This document shows positions 19,488-28,587 of a stretch of DNA of 64,000 nucleotides, in pieces. The stretch's first letter is position 1; each line of letters opens with the position of its first letter. The translations under genes and the position numbers were made by a program. The notes below the pieces were generated by a model. The model searched no databases and was not told the origin of the DNA. It was given only the letters and a program-made list of their open reading frames with translations. The stretch is from Seonamhaeicola sp. (lineage in GTDB: Bacteria > Bacteroidota > Bacteroidia > Flavobacteriales > Flavobacteriaceae), in the NCBI RefSeq assembly GCF_028281565.1, contig NZ_JANQJQ010000048.1, forward strand, positions 124,001-188,000. The letters run 5' to 3'.

Positions 19488-20786
19488 TTAATCATCGATG
19501 GCTTGATAAACCAATTGACGAAACCTGGCTGTAATATCCGGTTTGTAAACATCTACCTTACCTTGCTTCAAGATGATGCCTATTAATTCCTCCTTTGGGT
19601 CTGCGAAATACCCCGTATCAAAATAACCACCCCATTCATAGGTACCTTCACTTCCATTACCACCTAAATCCTGTGCTTTCTGATTTACCAGGGCAAAGGC
19701 CAATCCATGTGGGCCATACTGCTCACCATGTTTTGCCCTTAGGTCTCCTACTTGGTTTGCCGTGATGTATTGAATGGTGGACCTACTCAATAAGCGTATT
19801 CCATTTAATTCACCTCCATTTAAATACATCTGTAAAAAGTTGGCATAGTCCTTTGCCGTGCTTACCAACCCTGCACCGCCGTTAAAGTATGTCCTGGCGC
19901 CCTTGATAGGAAAATCTGGGTCGTAAAAAGTTATGGGGTGCTTTACCCATTTATTGTCAATCTTTTTCTGAAGGGGGGTTAATCTGCTTTCCTTGTTCTT
20001 AGGTAAGTAAAACCAGGTATCTTCCATTCTTAATGGATCGAATATTCTTTCTCTAAAAAACTTATCTAAGGACATTCCTGATATGATCTCAACTAAATAC
20101 CCCAACACGTCTATCCCTTCTCCATAGGTAAACGCTTCTCCCGGATTGTGTATCAAGGGAAGCTTAGCCAGTTTCTTAACGTTTTGGGCAATGGTAATGT
20201 CTTTTGTGGTTACCAAATCAATGATACCGGCTTCCTTATAGATTCTCTCTATTTGAGAGTCACTTCCAATCTGTCCATAACCCAACCCCGAGGTATGTGT
20301 CAACAAATGCCTGATGGTAATGGGTGTTGTGGTGGGTTTAGTTTTATAGGTACCATCTTCATAGAGGGTATCCAATACCACCGGATTTTTAAACTCAGGG
20401 ATATATTTTGAAATGGAATCATCCAGCCCAAACAGTCCTTGTTCCCATAGCATCATAACCGCTGTGGATGTAATGGCCTTGGTTTGGGATGCTATCCTGA
20501 AAATGTCATCTTTTTTTAATTTGATTCCCGCTTCACTATCGGCCAGTCCAAAGGCTTTGTGGTAGACGATTTGTCCTTTTCTGGCAATCAGGACAACAAT
20601 TCCCGGGGTTTGATTCTTATCTATAGCCTCTTGTAGGATATCCAGACGCTCTAAGCGTTCTCGTGACATTCCTGCGTTTTCGGCACTGGCATAAACCAGT
20701 GGCAATGAATGCTTATTGGATTTGGTTTGGGCACTTAAACCCAATGCGGCCAGCGATAAGAAAAATATATACAAAAAGTTCTTCAT
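19488..20786 (-). CDS. Serine beta-lactamase-fold hydrolase (class C / esterase type)
   Basis: 432 residues with a signal peptide ending in LGLSAQ. The catalytic SxxK motif is S100-Q-T-K103 within FRIASQTKAITS. The region FTYGEGIDVLGYLVE occupies the place of the Tyr motif, with Tyr-Gly-Glu in place of the Tyr-x-Asn of true beta-lactamases. This fold includes carboxylesterases, D-aminopeptidases and transesterases. Lying 6 bp after the GH3 gene and before an oxidoreductase, it more likely deacylates or processes a glycan than confers resistance. Its substrate cannot be read from the sequence. Confidence 0.85.
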   Translation of the reverse strand: MKNFLYIFFLSLAALGLSAQTKSNKHSLPLVYASAENAGMSRERLERLDILQEAIDKNQTPGIVVLIARKGQIVYHKAFGLADSEAGIKLKKDDIFRIASQTKAITSTAVMMLWEQGLFGLDDSISKYIPEFKNPVVLDTLYEDGTYKTKPTTTPITIRHLLTHTSGLGYGQIGSDSQIERIYKEAGIIDLVTTKDITIAQNVKKLAKLPLIHNPGEAFTYGEGIDVLGYLVEIISGMSLDKFFRERIFDPLRMEDTWFYLPKNKESRLTPLQKKIDNKWVKHPITFYDPDFPIKGARTYFNGGAGLVSTAKDYANFLQMYLNGGELNGIRLLSRSTIQYITANQVGDLRAKHGEQYGPHGLAFALVNQKAQDLGGNGSEGTYEWGGYFDTGYFADPKEELIGIILKQGKVDVYKPDITARFRQLVYQAIDD

Positions 20787-20792
20787 GGTTTT

Positions 20793-23432
20793 CTAAATTT
20801 GCTCGTGCAGCTTTTTCACCTCACCGGTCAATGTTAAAAGTGTGCTTGGCGATTCTTTACCCCAACCATTTATGGTTAAGCGGAAATCACCGGGCTCGAC
20901 CACGCGTTCATAATCATCATCTATAACCGACATCTGTTCTGGATTGATCTTAAATTTTATGGTAGTGGTTTCGCCTTTTTTCAAAAAGACCTTCTCAATA
21001 CCCACTAGTGTTCTTATGGGAACTGGTGTACTAGCCACTTGATCACTAATGTATAACTGAACCGTTTCATAGGCATCCATGTCCCCCATGTTCTTTACTT
21101 TGACATTCACTTCTACCTTGTTACCGGCCTCTGCATTTGATGCTTTTAAATCGGTATATTCAAATTGGGTGTATGATAGTCCGTGTCCGAAAGGATAAAG
21201 GACTTCTCCGTCATAATAGCGATAGGTTCTTCCCTGCATGCGGTAATCTTTAAAATCGGGTAGATCTTCAACAGATTTGTAGAAGGTAACGGGCAGTTTT
21301 CCCGACGGACTGTAATCTCCTAACAACAATTCCGCCAATGCATCACCAGTAGCTTCTCCTGGGTAAAAGGCCTGAATAATAGCTGGTAGATTTTCATTTT
21401 GCCAATTTAGGGCTATGGCGCTTCCACTAAAGTTCACATAGATGATGGGTTTGCCCAAAGCATGTAACTTTTTTAATTGTTTCTCCTGAATGGCTGGTAG
21501 CTTAAGGTGTTTACGATCGCCTCCTGAGAAGCCCTCCAATTCCACTCCAACTTCTCCCTCTTCGCCTTCAAGTCGTGGCGAAATCCCACCACAGTATACA
21601 ATGACATCTGCATTTTCGGCATTGGTGAACGCTTCCAGTTCATAATCAAAATCCCGCCGTACCCATTGCAAATGAGCAAATGGTGATGCCATGGTGCCGT
21701 ACCATTTTGGCCCCAACTGATAAGTCACTTTGAATTCATAGGGTTTACCTTCTGTCAGCTTAGTGAATCCTTCTTTTACTTCTTTGTTATTGATATAGAT
21801 TTTTGGTTTACCATAAAGGTGTTCCACACGTAATTGATATTCGCCTGAAACTTCAGGTTTGATTGCCCCTGTCCATTCCACAGAAAAGGACTCTTCTACC
21901 AAACCACTAATTGGAGATTGCTCCCATAGAAAATCTATGTTTTTGTCTATACGTTCCAAAACTGAAGTACCATTGGTTCCCAGACCTTTAAAATACCTTG
22001 CTTTTAAACCGGGCTGCAACCCATTTTCCGTTTTATGGAATAGTGTCGTAGCAGGAACAACGCTCATATTACCATAGAACCCCGGAACCAACGGACTTCC
22101 CAAAGCATAGGTTACATTTTCTTTTCCTACTCTTTTGACAAGACCATCCCATGGTGTTATGGGATTAATGGGCAGGCCATTGTAGTTACCCAATAATACA
22201 TCCAGATTATGGGAATTGGCACCTATTAAGGCTATTTTGGTATTTTCTTTTAGTGGCAGGATACCATCATTCTTTAATAGCACCAAGGATTGTTTGGCCG
22301 CTTCTTTGGCTATGGACAAATGTTCATTGCTACCCACCTTCTCAATAGGGATATTGGTATAAGGTACCATGGAAGGTGGGTCGAACATCCCTAATTGTAT
22401 GCGAGCTTTAAACAGCCGTTTTAATGCACGATTGATATCAGCTTCATTGACCATTCCCATCTCAATGGCCTCTAAAATGTTATCTGAAGTAAAGGGTTCG
22501 TTTTGCTCGCAGTTTAAATCGGTTCCTGAAGCCAATGCCCACCCCAATGCCTGTGCAGGTGTTTCCACGACATTGTGATATTCCTTTTTCCAAAAATCGC
22601 GTGTTGCCCCGCAATCGGTTACAACATAGCCTTCAAAACCAAACTCTTCCCTTAGCTTTCTTTGAAGTAATAAATCTGAACCACAACAAGGTTTATCCCT
22701 AAATCTATTATAGGCGCACATTACGGACTGTACGTTAGCTTCTTTTACTGCCATTTTAAAGGCCGGTAAATAGGTTTCATTCAGGTCTCGGTCGTTCACA
22801 TAGAAATTATCGGTATGCCTTGTTGGTTCCGGCCCATTATGTACTGCATAATGCTTTGCAGTAGCTATTGTTTTGAAGTACCGTGGGTGGTCTCCTTGTA
22901 ACCCGTTAATGAAAATCACGGCCATGCGCCCCGTTAGGTAAGGATCTTCACCATAGGTTTCCTGACCTCGCCCCCACCTAGGGTCTCTAAAAATATTAAT
23001 GTTGGGAGACCAAAAGGTAAGCCCAGTATAATTGGAGCGAACACCATTTTTAACAAAATAATGATGTTTTGCCCGAGCTTCATCGGAGGCAACGGATGCC
23101 AATTCATACATCAGCTCTTCATTAAATGTAGAGGCCAATCCAATGGCTTGTGGAAATACAGTCGCTTTCCCTGCTCTCGCCACACCATGCAGGCACTCGT
23201 TCCACCAATTGTATTCGGGTATTCCGAGACGTTCTATTGCCGGGGCATTGTTAAACAGTTGAAATATCTTTTCCTCAATGGTTAAGCGCCCTACGATATC
23301 TGCCGCCCGTTCATCAGCTTTTAATTCCGGGTTTAAAAAGGGATATTTATATGTTTCCTTTTTAACCTCATTCTCATTTTTACATGAAAGTGCACATAAG
23401 AGTAATAAGCCTATTGCAATAATTCTTTTCAT
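20793..23432 (-). CDS. GH3 beta-glycosidase lipoprotein with PA14 insert
   Basis: 879 residues. The signal ends at ALSC (Cys17), predicting a lipoprotein. The GH3 N-terminal domain has KHYAVHNGPEPTRH and the nucleophile D273 in YVVTDCGATRDF. The GH3 C-terminal domain begins about residue 390. A PA14 domain (about 465-600) is inserted in it, and a fibronectin-III-like domain (about 790-865) closes the protein. GH3 proteins of this architecture are beta-glucosidases or beta-xylosidases, and some act on N-acetylhexosamine. The sequence alone does not fix the sugar. It lies 28 bp after the VCBS/ASPIC gene. Confidence 0.92.
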   Translation of the reverse strand: MKRIIAIGLLLLCALSCKNENEVKKETYKYPFLNPELKADERAADIVGRLTIEEKIFQLFNNAPAIERLGIPEYNWWNECLHGVARAGKATVFPQAIGLASTFNEELMYELASVASDEARAKHHYFVKNGVRSNYTGLTFWSPNINIFRDPRWGRGQETYGEDPYLTGRMAVIFINGLQGDHPRYFKTIATAKHYAVHNGPEPTRHTDNFYVNDRDLNETYLPAFKMAVKEANVQSVMCAYNRFRDKPCCGSDLLLQRKLREEFGFEGYVVTDCGATRDFWKKEYHNVVETPAQALGWALASGTDLNCEQNEPFTSDNILEAIEMGMVNEADINRALKRLFKARIQLGMFDPPSMVPYTNIPIEKVGSNEHLSIAKEAAKQSLVLLKNDGILPLKENTKIALIGANSHNLDVLLGNYNGLPINPITPWDGLVKRVGKENVTYALGSPLVPGFYGNMSVVPATTLFHKTENGLQPGLKARYFKGLGTNGTSVLERIDKNIDFLWEQSPISGLVEESFSVEWTGAIKPEVSGEYQLRVEHLYGKPKIYINNKEVKEGFTKLTEGKPYEFKVTYQLGPKWYGTMASPFAHLQWVRRDFDYELEAFTNAENADVIVYCGGISPRLEGEEGEVGVELEGFSGGDRKHLKLPAIQEKQLKKLHALGKPIIYVNFSGSAIALNWQNENLPAIIQAFYPGEATGDALAELLLGDYSPSGKLPVTFYKSVEDLPDFKDYRMQGRTYRYYDGEVLYPFGHGLSYTQFEYTDLKASNAEAGNKVEVNVKVKNMGDMDAYETVQLYISDQVASTPVPIRTLVGIEKVFLKKGETTTIKFKINPEQMSVIDDDYERVVEPGDFRLTINGWGKESPSTLLTLTGEVKKLHEQI

Positions 23433-23460
23433 CCTTCTTTTAGGTTCTTTTCTTTTATAT

Positions 23461-26400
23461 CTAGTTAATTTTTAAAATTTGTAGAGCGTCCTGATTTTTA
23501 CCGAATACAATGCCTTTTTCTTCATTTTTTAATTTTATGGATTGACTGGATTTAACATCACCTGACAGGCAGACACCACTTTGTTCCATGGTAACAGGGT
23601 TAAAATGCCCTTTACCATCGCCTAATAACAACAAACCATAGCTGGCGTCGTTTCTCGGCGTTTCTACTTCCGAACCATACAGGTTTCCCGCTAAGAGTAT
23701 GTCTAAATCCTCATCGTTATTGAAATCGCCTATCTCAACGGTATTTACTGAAGATAGCTGCGCCATATTGGGCAATGGGTATATTTTAAAAGCCCCGGTT
23801 CCTAAATTCTCGATATAACTGGAGGCAAAATTTGTTGCTTTATAATTAAGGGCATTGGCCATGTTTTGCTCCCCATATACATCTTTTAAAGTGGCCCTCC
23901 CAAAAGCATCATAGTTCTTAAACTTTTCCTTGACGAAGGGCATTTGATTGGACGAGCATTCCCTTCCCCTTAATGGTACCAGGTTTCCACTATCGTAATA
24001 GCCTAGAACAATATCTATGACCCTATTGTTATCAAAATCTTTAGCATAAATTTCGAAGGGCTCAGTGGGGCTGGCCTTATATTTATAATTTAATCCTAGA
24101 TTCCCGACTATAAAATCTATATCACCGTCCTTATCAAAATCGGCATGTTCTATAGTATTCCACCAGCCTACATGACTCTCCAAGCCTGTTTTTTCTTTTT
24201 TTGAATAATAGCCTCCCTCATTCTCAAATACCGTAAGGGCCATCCATTCTCCCACGATTACCAAATCCAAGTCTGAATCGCCATCGATATCTACCCAATT
24301 CATATCAGTTACCATTCCTATATTTTCCAGTTCGGGTGCTATATTTTTTGTAACATTGCTAAACTGCACGTTACCTTTACTGGTATCATTTCTTAGAATA
24401 ACCGAGCTTGTTGGGTATGGATATTTCCCCGGGGTTTGTCTTCCTCCTATACAGAGATCCAAATCACCATCATTGTCAAAATCAGCTGCCTTGACTGCCC
24501 CTCCACTAATCTTTAGTTCTGGCAATCCATGGTATTTTTTAAAATTACCCATGCCATCGTTCAGATATAATCTGTCTTGTAATTCCGATGTTCCTTCATT
24601 ATACTCATTCCCGCCACTAACGACGTACAGGTCTAAATCGCCATCTAAATCAGCGTCAAAAAACAAGGATGCGATATCCTCATATTGCTTCTCTGCATGC
24701 CATAGATAGCCGGAATTTTGGTCTGCCTTAAATACTCCTTCTTCATTTTGCAGATAAATAACTCCTGAATAATCTAGTGCCCCGCCTACATAAAAATCGT
24801 CCAAGCCATCACCATTTACATCGCCAACTGCTAGGGACGGACCAAACTGTGACATGCGGTGTGGTAATAGACCTTCTCTATTAAAGTCATTGAATTGGTT
24901 TTCTTTATGATTATGATACAAGTTTTTGGCCGAGGTTACATCTTTAAAAATTGATTGATAACTCTTCTCTTCAACACTGTTTACTCCTGCTTTACTATGA
25001 AGAAGTTTATGAGTTTTATTTGCTTTTAAACCTGTTATCCGTTGTTTTTTTCCATCTGGCCAATAAACATTCAAAGTGTCAATGCTGAGGCTTGTACCTA
25101 AACCGAAATGTATTCTTTTGCTTATAGAAGATTGAAATCCCCTGCTTATGTTTTGTTCAATGATCTGTATTTTAGAATCGTGAATTATTTCAATTCTTGC
25201 CCCAATACCATTGGGGTTTTTATTGGTACCAACCAACTCAAATTGCACATAATTGTTACCAACTTCTAATTCGTTAGTGTTATTGCGATATATAAATGCA
25301 AAGTCATCTACATTATTAGTTACTATATCCAAATCACCGTCATTATCCAAATCGGCGTAGGCTGCCCCCGTGGTACTAGTTAATGCATCCACCTTCCACT
25401 GCACATTTTTCTTTTTGAAAAGTAAATTTTCTTCATTCCTATAGAAGCTATTGCTCTTTAAGCGAGACGGCATTCTCTTCATCAAATCTGTTATATAGCC
25501 TTCCTGTAGTTTTCTGATATTTTTGGATGCCTTTTTATCTTTGAGGTATTTGGCTGTTCTTTTCTTCTTATAACTGACGTAATCATTATTACGAAAATCG
25601 CGTTTTATGCCGTTTGATACGAACAAATCTTTATTCCCGTCATTGTCCATATCAAAAAATAAAGGTGCCCAGCTCCAGTCTGTATTAGATACATGGGCTA
25701 ATTGAGCGATATCTGAAAATAAAGGTATATTATGTTGGCCGAGGTTCCCATTGTTTAATTGCAAGGCGTTGAACATGTACTGATGCTGCAACCCGTAATT
25801 TGTCAATTGGTAAAACCTCTCAGGGTTCATGCCACTCATACTGGTTTTGATGTCATAACTGGACTCAGATACCATATCTACCGTAACAAAATCCAATAAG
25901 CCATCGTTGTTGAAATCGGCTATATCATTGCCCATAGAAAAATTAGACATGTGTCTAAGTGCTTTATGTGCTACCTCTTTAAACGTACCATCCTTTTGGT
26001 TGAGATAGATTTGATCTTTCTCTGCATAGTCGTGCCCTACCAAAATATCAGGCCAATTATCATTGTTCAAATCACCTATTCCTATTCCCAATCCAAAACT
26101 TATACTATTATCTATAATTCCTGATTTTTCAGTAACATCGACATATTTTCCATCGACGTTTTCGTATAAACGACTGCTTTCATTTGACGCCTTTTTATTC
26201 AATAGGTCAGGTATTTTTTCAAAATCAGACATGAAAGAGGCGTCGGTTCCATGATTAAGGAGAAACATATCAAGGTCACCATCTTTGTCATAATCAAAAA
26301 AGGCTGCTTGAGTGGATTGATGCGGAAGGTCTAAATTGTATTTATTAGCCTCTTCTTTAAAAAATGGCATGCCATTTTCCTGCAGTCCATAATTAACATA

Positions 26401-26868
26401 CAACTCATTCTTTCGTTTATCCGGGTTATTGAATTTCCCTGATTTACATACATATATATCAAGTTTGCCATCGGCGTTAATATCTACCATGGTTACGCCC
26501 GTAGAGAATCCATAACGACCTTCAATATTGGCAGATTTAGAAATGTTTTGAAATTTTAGATCTCCCTTATTTATATATAGTTCGTTGTTTTTTAAACTAG
26601 AAACGAAAAAAACATCTACCAATCCGTCATTGTTAACATCGCCTGTGGCAACACCACTTCCATTATACAAATATTCATAGGTCAGTCCATTCATTACCAT
26701 ACTTTCATTGATGGAATTAACAAATGAAATACCTGTTTCCTTTGGAGGAAGTATTGAAAAAAGCTTCAAGGAGTCAACATTTTTCACAATAATCTGCTCC
26801 TTTATCTTAACTTTTGTACAGCTAAAAAAAAGACATAACATTCCTAGTATGTATAATGACTTGTTCAT
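23461..26868 (-). CDS. VCBS/FG-GAP repeat and ASPIC/UnbV lipoprotein (PUL-2)
   Basis: About 1135 residues. The lipoprotein signal ends in FFSC (Cys17 counting from the ATG at 26868); an ATG two codons upstream is possible. The protein carries two sets of calcium-binding DxDxDG-type beta-propeller repeats, for example DVNNDGLVDVFF, DYDKDGDLDMFL and DFDNDGDLDLCI. An ASPIC/UnbV module lies between them (about 545-625, with NPNGIGARIEI and VYWPDGKKQ). It follows SusD directly and is conserved in the same place in PUL-3. This suggests a surface-exposed partner of the SusCD complex, perhaps glycan-binding or scaffolding. No catalytic residues are apparent, and the function is unknown in the family. 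Confidence 0.9.
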   Translation of the reverse strand: MNKSLYILGMLCLFFSCTKVKIKEQIIVKNVDSLKLFSILPPKETGISFVNSINESMVMNGLTYEYLYNGSGVATGDVNNDGLVDVFFVSSLKNNELYINKGDLKFQNISKSANIEGRYGFSTGVTMVDINADGKLDIYVCKSGKFNNPDKRKNELYVNYGLQENGMPFFKEEANKYNLDLPHQSTQAAFFDYDKDGDLDMFLLNHGTDASFMSDFEKIPDLLNKKASNESSRLYENVDGKYVDVTEKSGIIDNSISFGLGIGIGDLNNDNWPDILVGHDYAEKDQIYLNQKDGTFKEVAHKALRHMSNFSMGNDIADFNNDGLLDFVTVDMVSESSYDIKTSMSGMNPERFYQLTNYGLQHQYMFNALQLNNGNLGQHNIPLFSDIAQLAHVSNTDWSWAPLFFDMDNDGNKDLFVSNGIKRDFRNNDYVSYKKKRTAKYLKDKKASKNIRKLQEGYITDLMKRMPSRLKSNSFYRNEENLLFKKKNVQWKVDALTSTTGAAYADLDNDGDLDIVTNNVDDFAFIYRNNTNELEVGNNYVQFELVGTNKNPNGIGARIEIIHDSKIQIIEQNISRGFQSSISKRIHFGLGTSLSIDTLNVYWPDGKKQRITGLKANKTHKLLHSKAGVNSVEEKSYQSIFKDVTSAKNLYHNHKENQFNDFNREGLLPHRMSQFGPSLAVGDVNGDGLDDFYVGGALDYSGVIYLQNEEGVFKADQNSGYLWHAEKQYEDIASLFFDADLDGDLDLYVVSGGNEYNEGTSELQDRLYLNDGMGNFKKYHGLPELKISGGAVKAADFDNDGDLDLCIGGRQTPGKYPYPTSSVILRNDTSKGNVQFSNVTKNIAPELENIGMVTDMNWVDIDGDSDLDLVIVGEWMALTVFENEGGYYSKKEKTGLESHVGWWNTIEHADFDKDGDIDFIVGNLGLNYKYKASPTEPFEIYAKDFDNNRVIDIVLGYYDSGNLVPLRGRECSSNQMPFVKEKFKNYDAFGRATLKDVYGEQNMANALNYKATNFASSYIENLGTGAFKIYPLPNMAQLSSVNTVEIGDFNNDEDLDILLAGNLYGSEVETPRNDASYGLLLLGDGKGHFNPVTMEQSGVCLSGDVKSSQSIKLKNEEKGIVFGKNQDALQILKIN

Positions 26869-26877
26869 TATCATTTG

Positions 26878-26918
26878 AAAAAGAGAGCCTAGAGCCTAAG
26901 CTTATTCCAAGCTCTCTT
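26878..26918 (-). terminator. Hairpin with T-run between susD and the VCBS gene (PUL-2)
   Basis: On the minus strand AAGAGAGC and GCTCTCTT (plus-strand arms 26911-26918 and 26881-26888) pair over 8 bp around a 22-nt loop, and five T end at 26878. It sits 4 bp before the earliest ATG of the VCBS gene. It could attenuate transcription after SusCD or occlude translation initiation. A stronger equivalent occupies the same position in PUL-3. Confidence 0.5.
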
Positions 26919-26971
26919 ATTTAACTAAATTCAACTAAAACACGAACTATGAAGTTCTTATTTGGAGTTAA

Positions 26972-28558
26972 TTACCAATTGGGATTTTGGGTAATGACTC
27001 CTTCATTTGATAAATCAATTTGGCTTTGGGGAATAGGCCATAAATAATGCTTGTTAGCTTCGAACTGGGTATTACCCGGAGCAATCACTTCGATGTTTTC
27101 TCCTGTAGCCGGATTTACTGACCCATATAAACCGGCAGGCATCACTTCATGGGCAATTCCCCATCTGCGAATTGCATAAAAACGATCGCCTTCAAAAGCC
27201 AACTCCACACGTCGTTCATGACGAATACGGTCACGCATTTCTAATTGTGTTAATCCCGCAGGCAGATCAGGCATACCTGCTCTTGCCCTTACCTGATTAA
27301 TTGCATTGTATACTTCTGTTGAAGGTCCAGACAATTCATTGCTTGCCTCAGCCAAGTTCAATAAGACCTCTGCATACCTAATTAGTATATAATTTGTTCC
27401 AGACACATTATTGGGTAAACTGGCGTTATAGAACTTCTGAGTCCAATAACCTGTTTCTCCTGTACCCGGTGAAGTAGGATTTCCTCCCGCATCTGTCCAA
27501 GAGTCTACTATGGTTCCATTTACAACTTCACCTGGGAAAATTATAGAAGTATTCAGTCTCGGATCTCTATTGGCAAATGGATCGTTTGGATCATATCCAC
27601 TTCCGGGGTCATTAATGGCCAAACCATTACTCATTTCAAATTCGTCTACCAAAGATTGGCTAGGTGCTACATTTCCCCATCCACCAAGCTCTCCTGGTAA
27701 GAAATACAATTGCTGTGCATTTAGAAGGTCCCATCCCGATGTTAAATACTGTACATCGAAAATCACTTCCTCGTTGTTCTCGTTTTCCAGTTTAAAAATG
27801 TCTTCAAAATTTGTTTCAAGGTCATGTGCTCCACCTGAAATAACCTGCTGTGCAGCCGCTACAGACGCCGCATAGTTTTCTTCAAATAATTGTACTCTAC
27901 ACAATAAGGCATCTGCAGCGCCTTTTGTAACTCTACCTACATCAACTCCAGAGTAAGAACTTGGTAAATCATTAGATATGGCCTCCAATTCACTAACCAC
28001 AAAGTTCATTACCTCTGCTTTTGGTGTTCTGGAAATGTTCCTTGACTCATCAGGGCTTACCGAAGTAGTAATTAATGGAACATCTCCATAAAGAAACGCT
28101 AATTCCTGATAGGCAAAAGCTCTTAAAAAACGAACTTCTCCTTTGTAACGATCTCTCAAAGCCACATCCATATCAACAGCATCAACACTTTCTAAAAATG
28201 AATTTGCGCGACGGATCATTTTATAGAAAAAGCCCCAGTATTGTTCAATTTTACCAAAACTAGCCGAAAATGTACCACTTTCAAGCTGTCCATATTCTCC
28301 ATAAGAATTTGAAGTGGCATCATCAGACCAAACGGTTCTTCCTGGTGCATGATACCTTTCGAACGGATCATTATCATTTAACAATTCGTATACCCCAAAT
28401 GCGGCTGCTTTAACATCTGCTTCTGATTTATAGAACAATTCCAATCCAATTGTATCATCTTCAGTTACGTTCAAAAAATCTTCGCTACATGAAGTCGTCA
28501 GCCCTATAAACAAAACTGCCAAGCCCCAGAATTTATACTTGAATATTAAATTTCTCAT
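26972..28558 (-). CDS. SusD-family surface glycan-binding lipoprotein (PUL-2)
   Basis: 528 residues. The lipoprotein signal ends in TTSC (Cys24) followed by SEDF, an acidic surface-export signature. RagB/SusD features include MIRRANSFLE, RFLRAFAYQELAFLYGDVPLI and the C-terminal block beginning RARAGMPDLPAGL, followed by FYAIRRWGI. The end, LWPIPQSQIDL, is family-typical. It binds oligosaccharide over the SusC barrel encoded 29 bp upstream. It is a close paralog of the PUL-3 SusD over its whole length, so PUL-2 and PUL-3 probably recognise related glycans. Confidence 0.95.
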   Translation of the reverse strand: MRNLIFKYKFWGLAVLFIGLTTSCSEDFLNVTEDDTIGLELFYKSEADVKAAAFGVYELLNDNDPFERYHAPGRTVWSDDATSNSYGEYGQLESGTFSASFGKIEQYWGFFYKMIRRANSFLESVDAVDMDVALRDRYKGEVRFLRAFAYQELAFLYGDVPLITTSVSPDESRNISRTPKAEVMNFVVSELEAISNDLPSSYSGVDVGRVTKGAADALLCRVQLFEENYAASVAAAQQVISGGAHDLETNFEDIFKLENENNEEVIFDVQYLTSGWDLLNAQQLYFLPGELGGWGNVAPSQSLVDEFEMSNGLAINDPGSGYDPNDPFANRDPRLNTSIIFPGEVVNGTIVDSWTDAGGNPTSPGTGETGYWTQKFYNASLPNNVSGTNYILIRYAEVLLNLAEASNELSGPSTEVYNAINQVRARAGMPDLPAGLTQLEMRDRIRHERRVELAFEGDRFYAIRRWGIAHEVMPAGLYGSVNPATGENIEVIAPGNTQFEANKHYLWPIPQSQIDLSNEGVITQNPNW

Positions 28559-28587
28559 AATTTGATATTTTTTTTAGTTACAAAACA

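Noticed and set aside
19488-20786. Beta-lactamase resistance gene
   Set aside because: The SxxK motif is present but the Tyr-x-Asn motif is replaced by Tyr-Gly-Glu, and the gene sits within a glycan operon. A glycan or esterase role is more likely.
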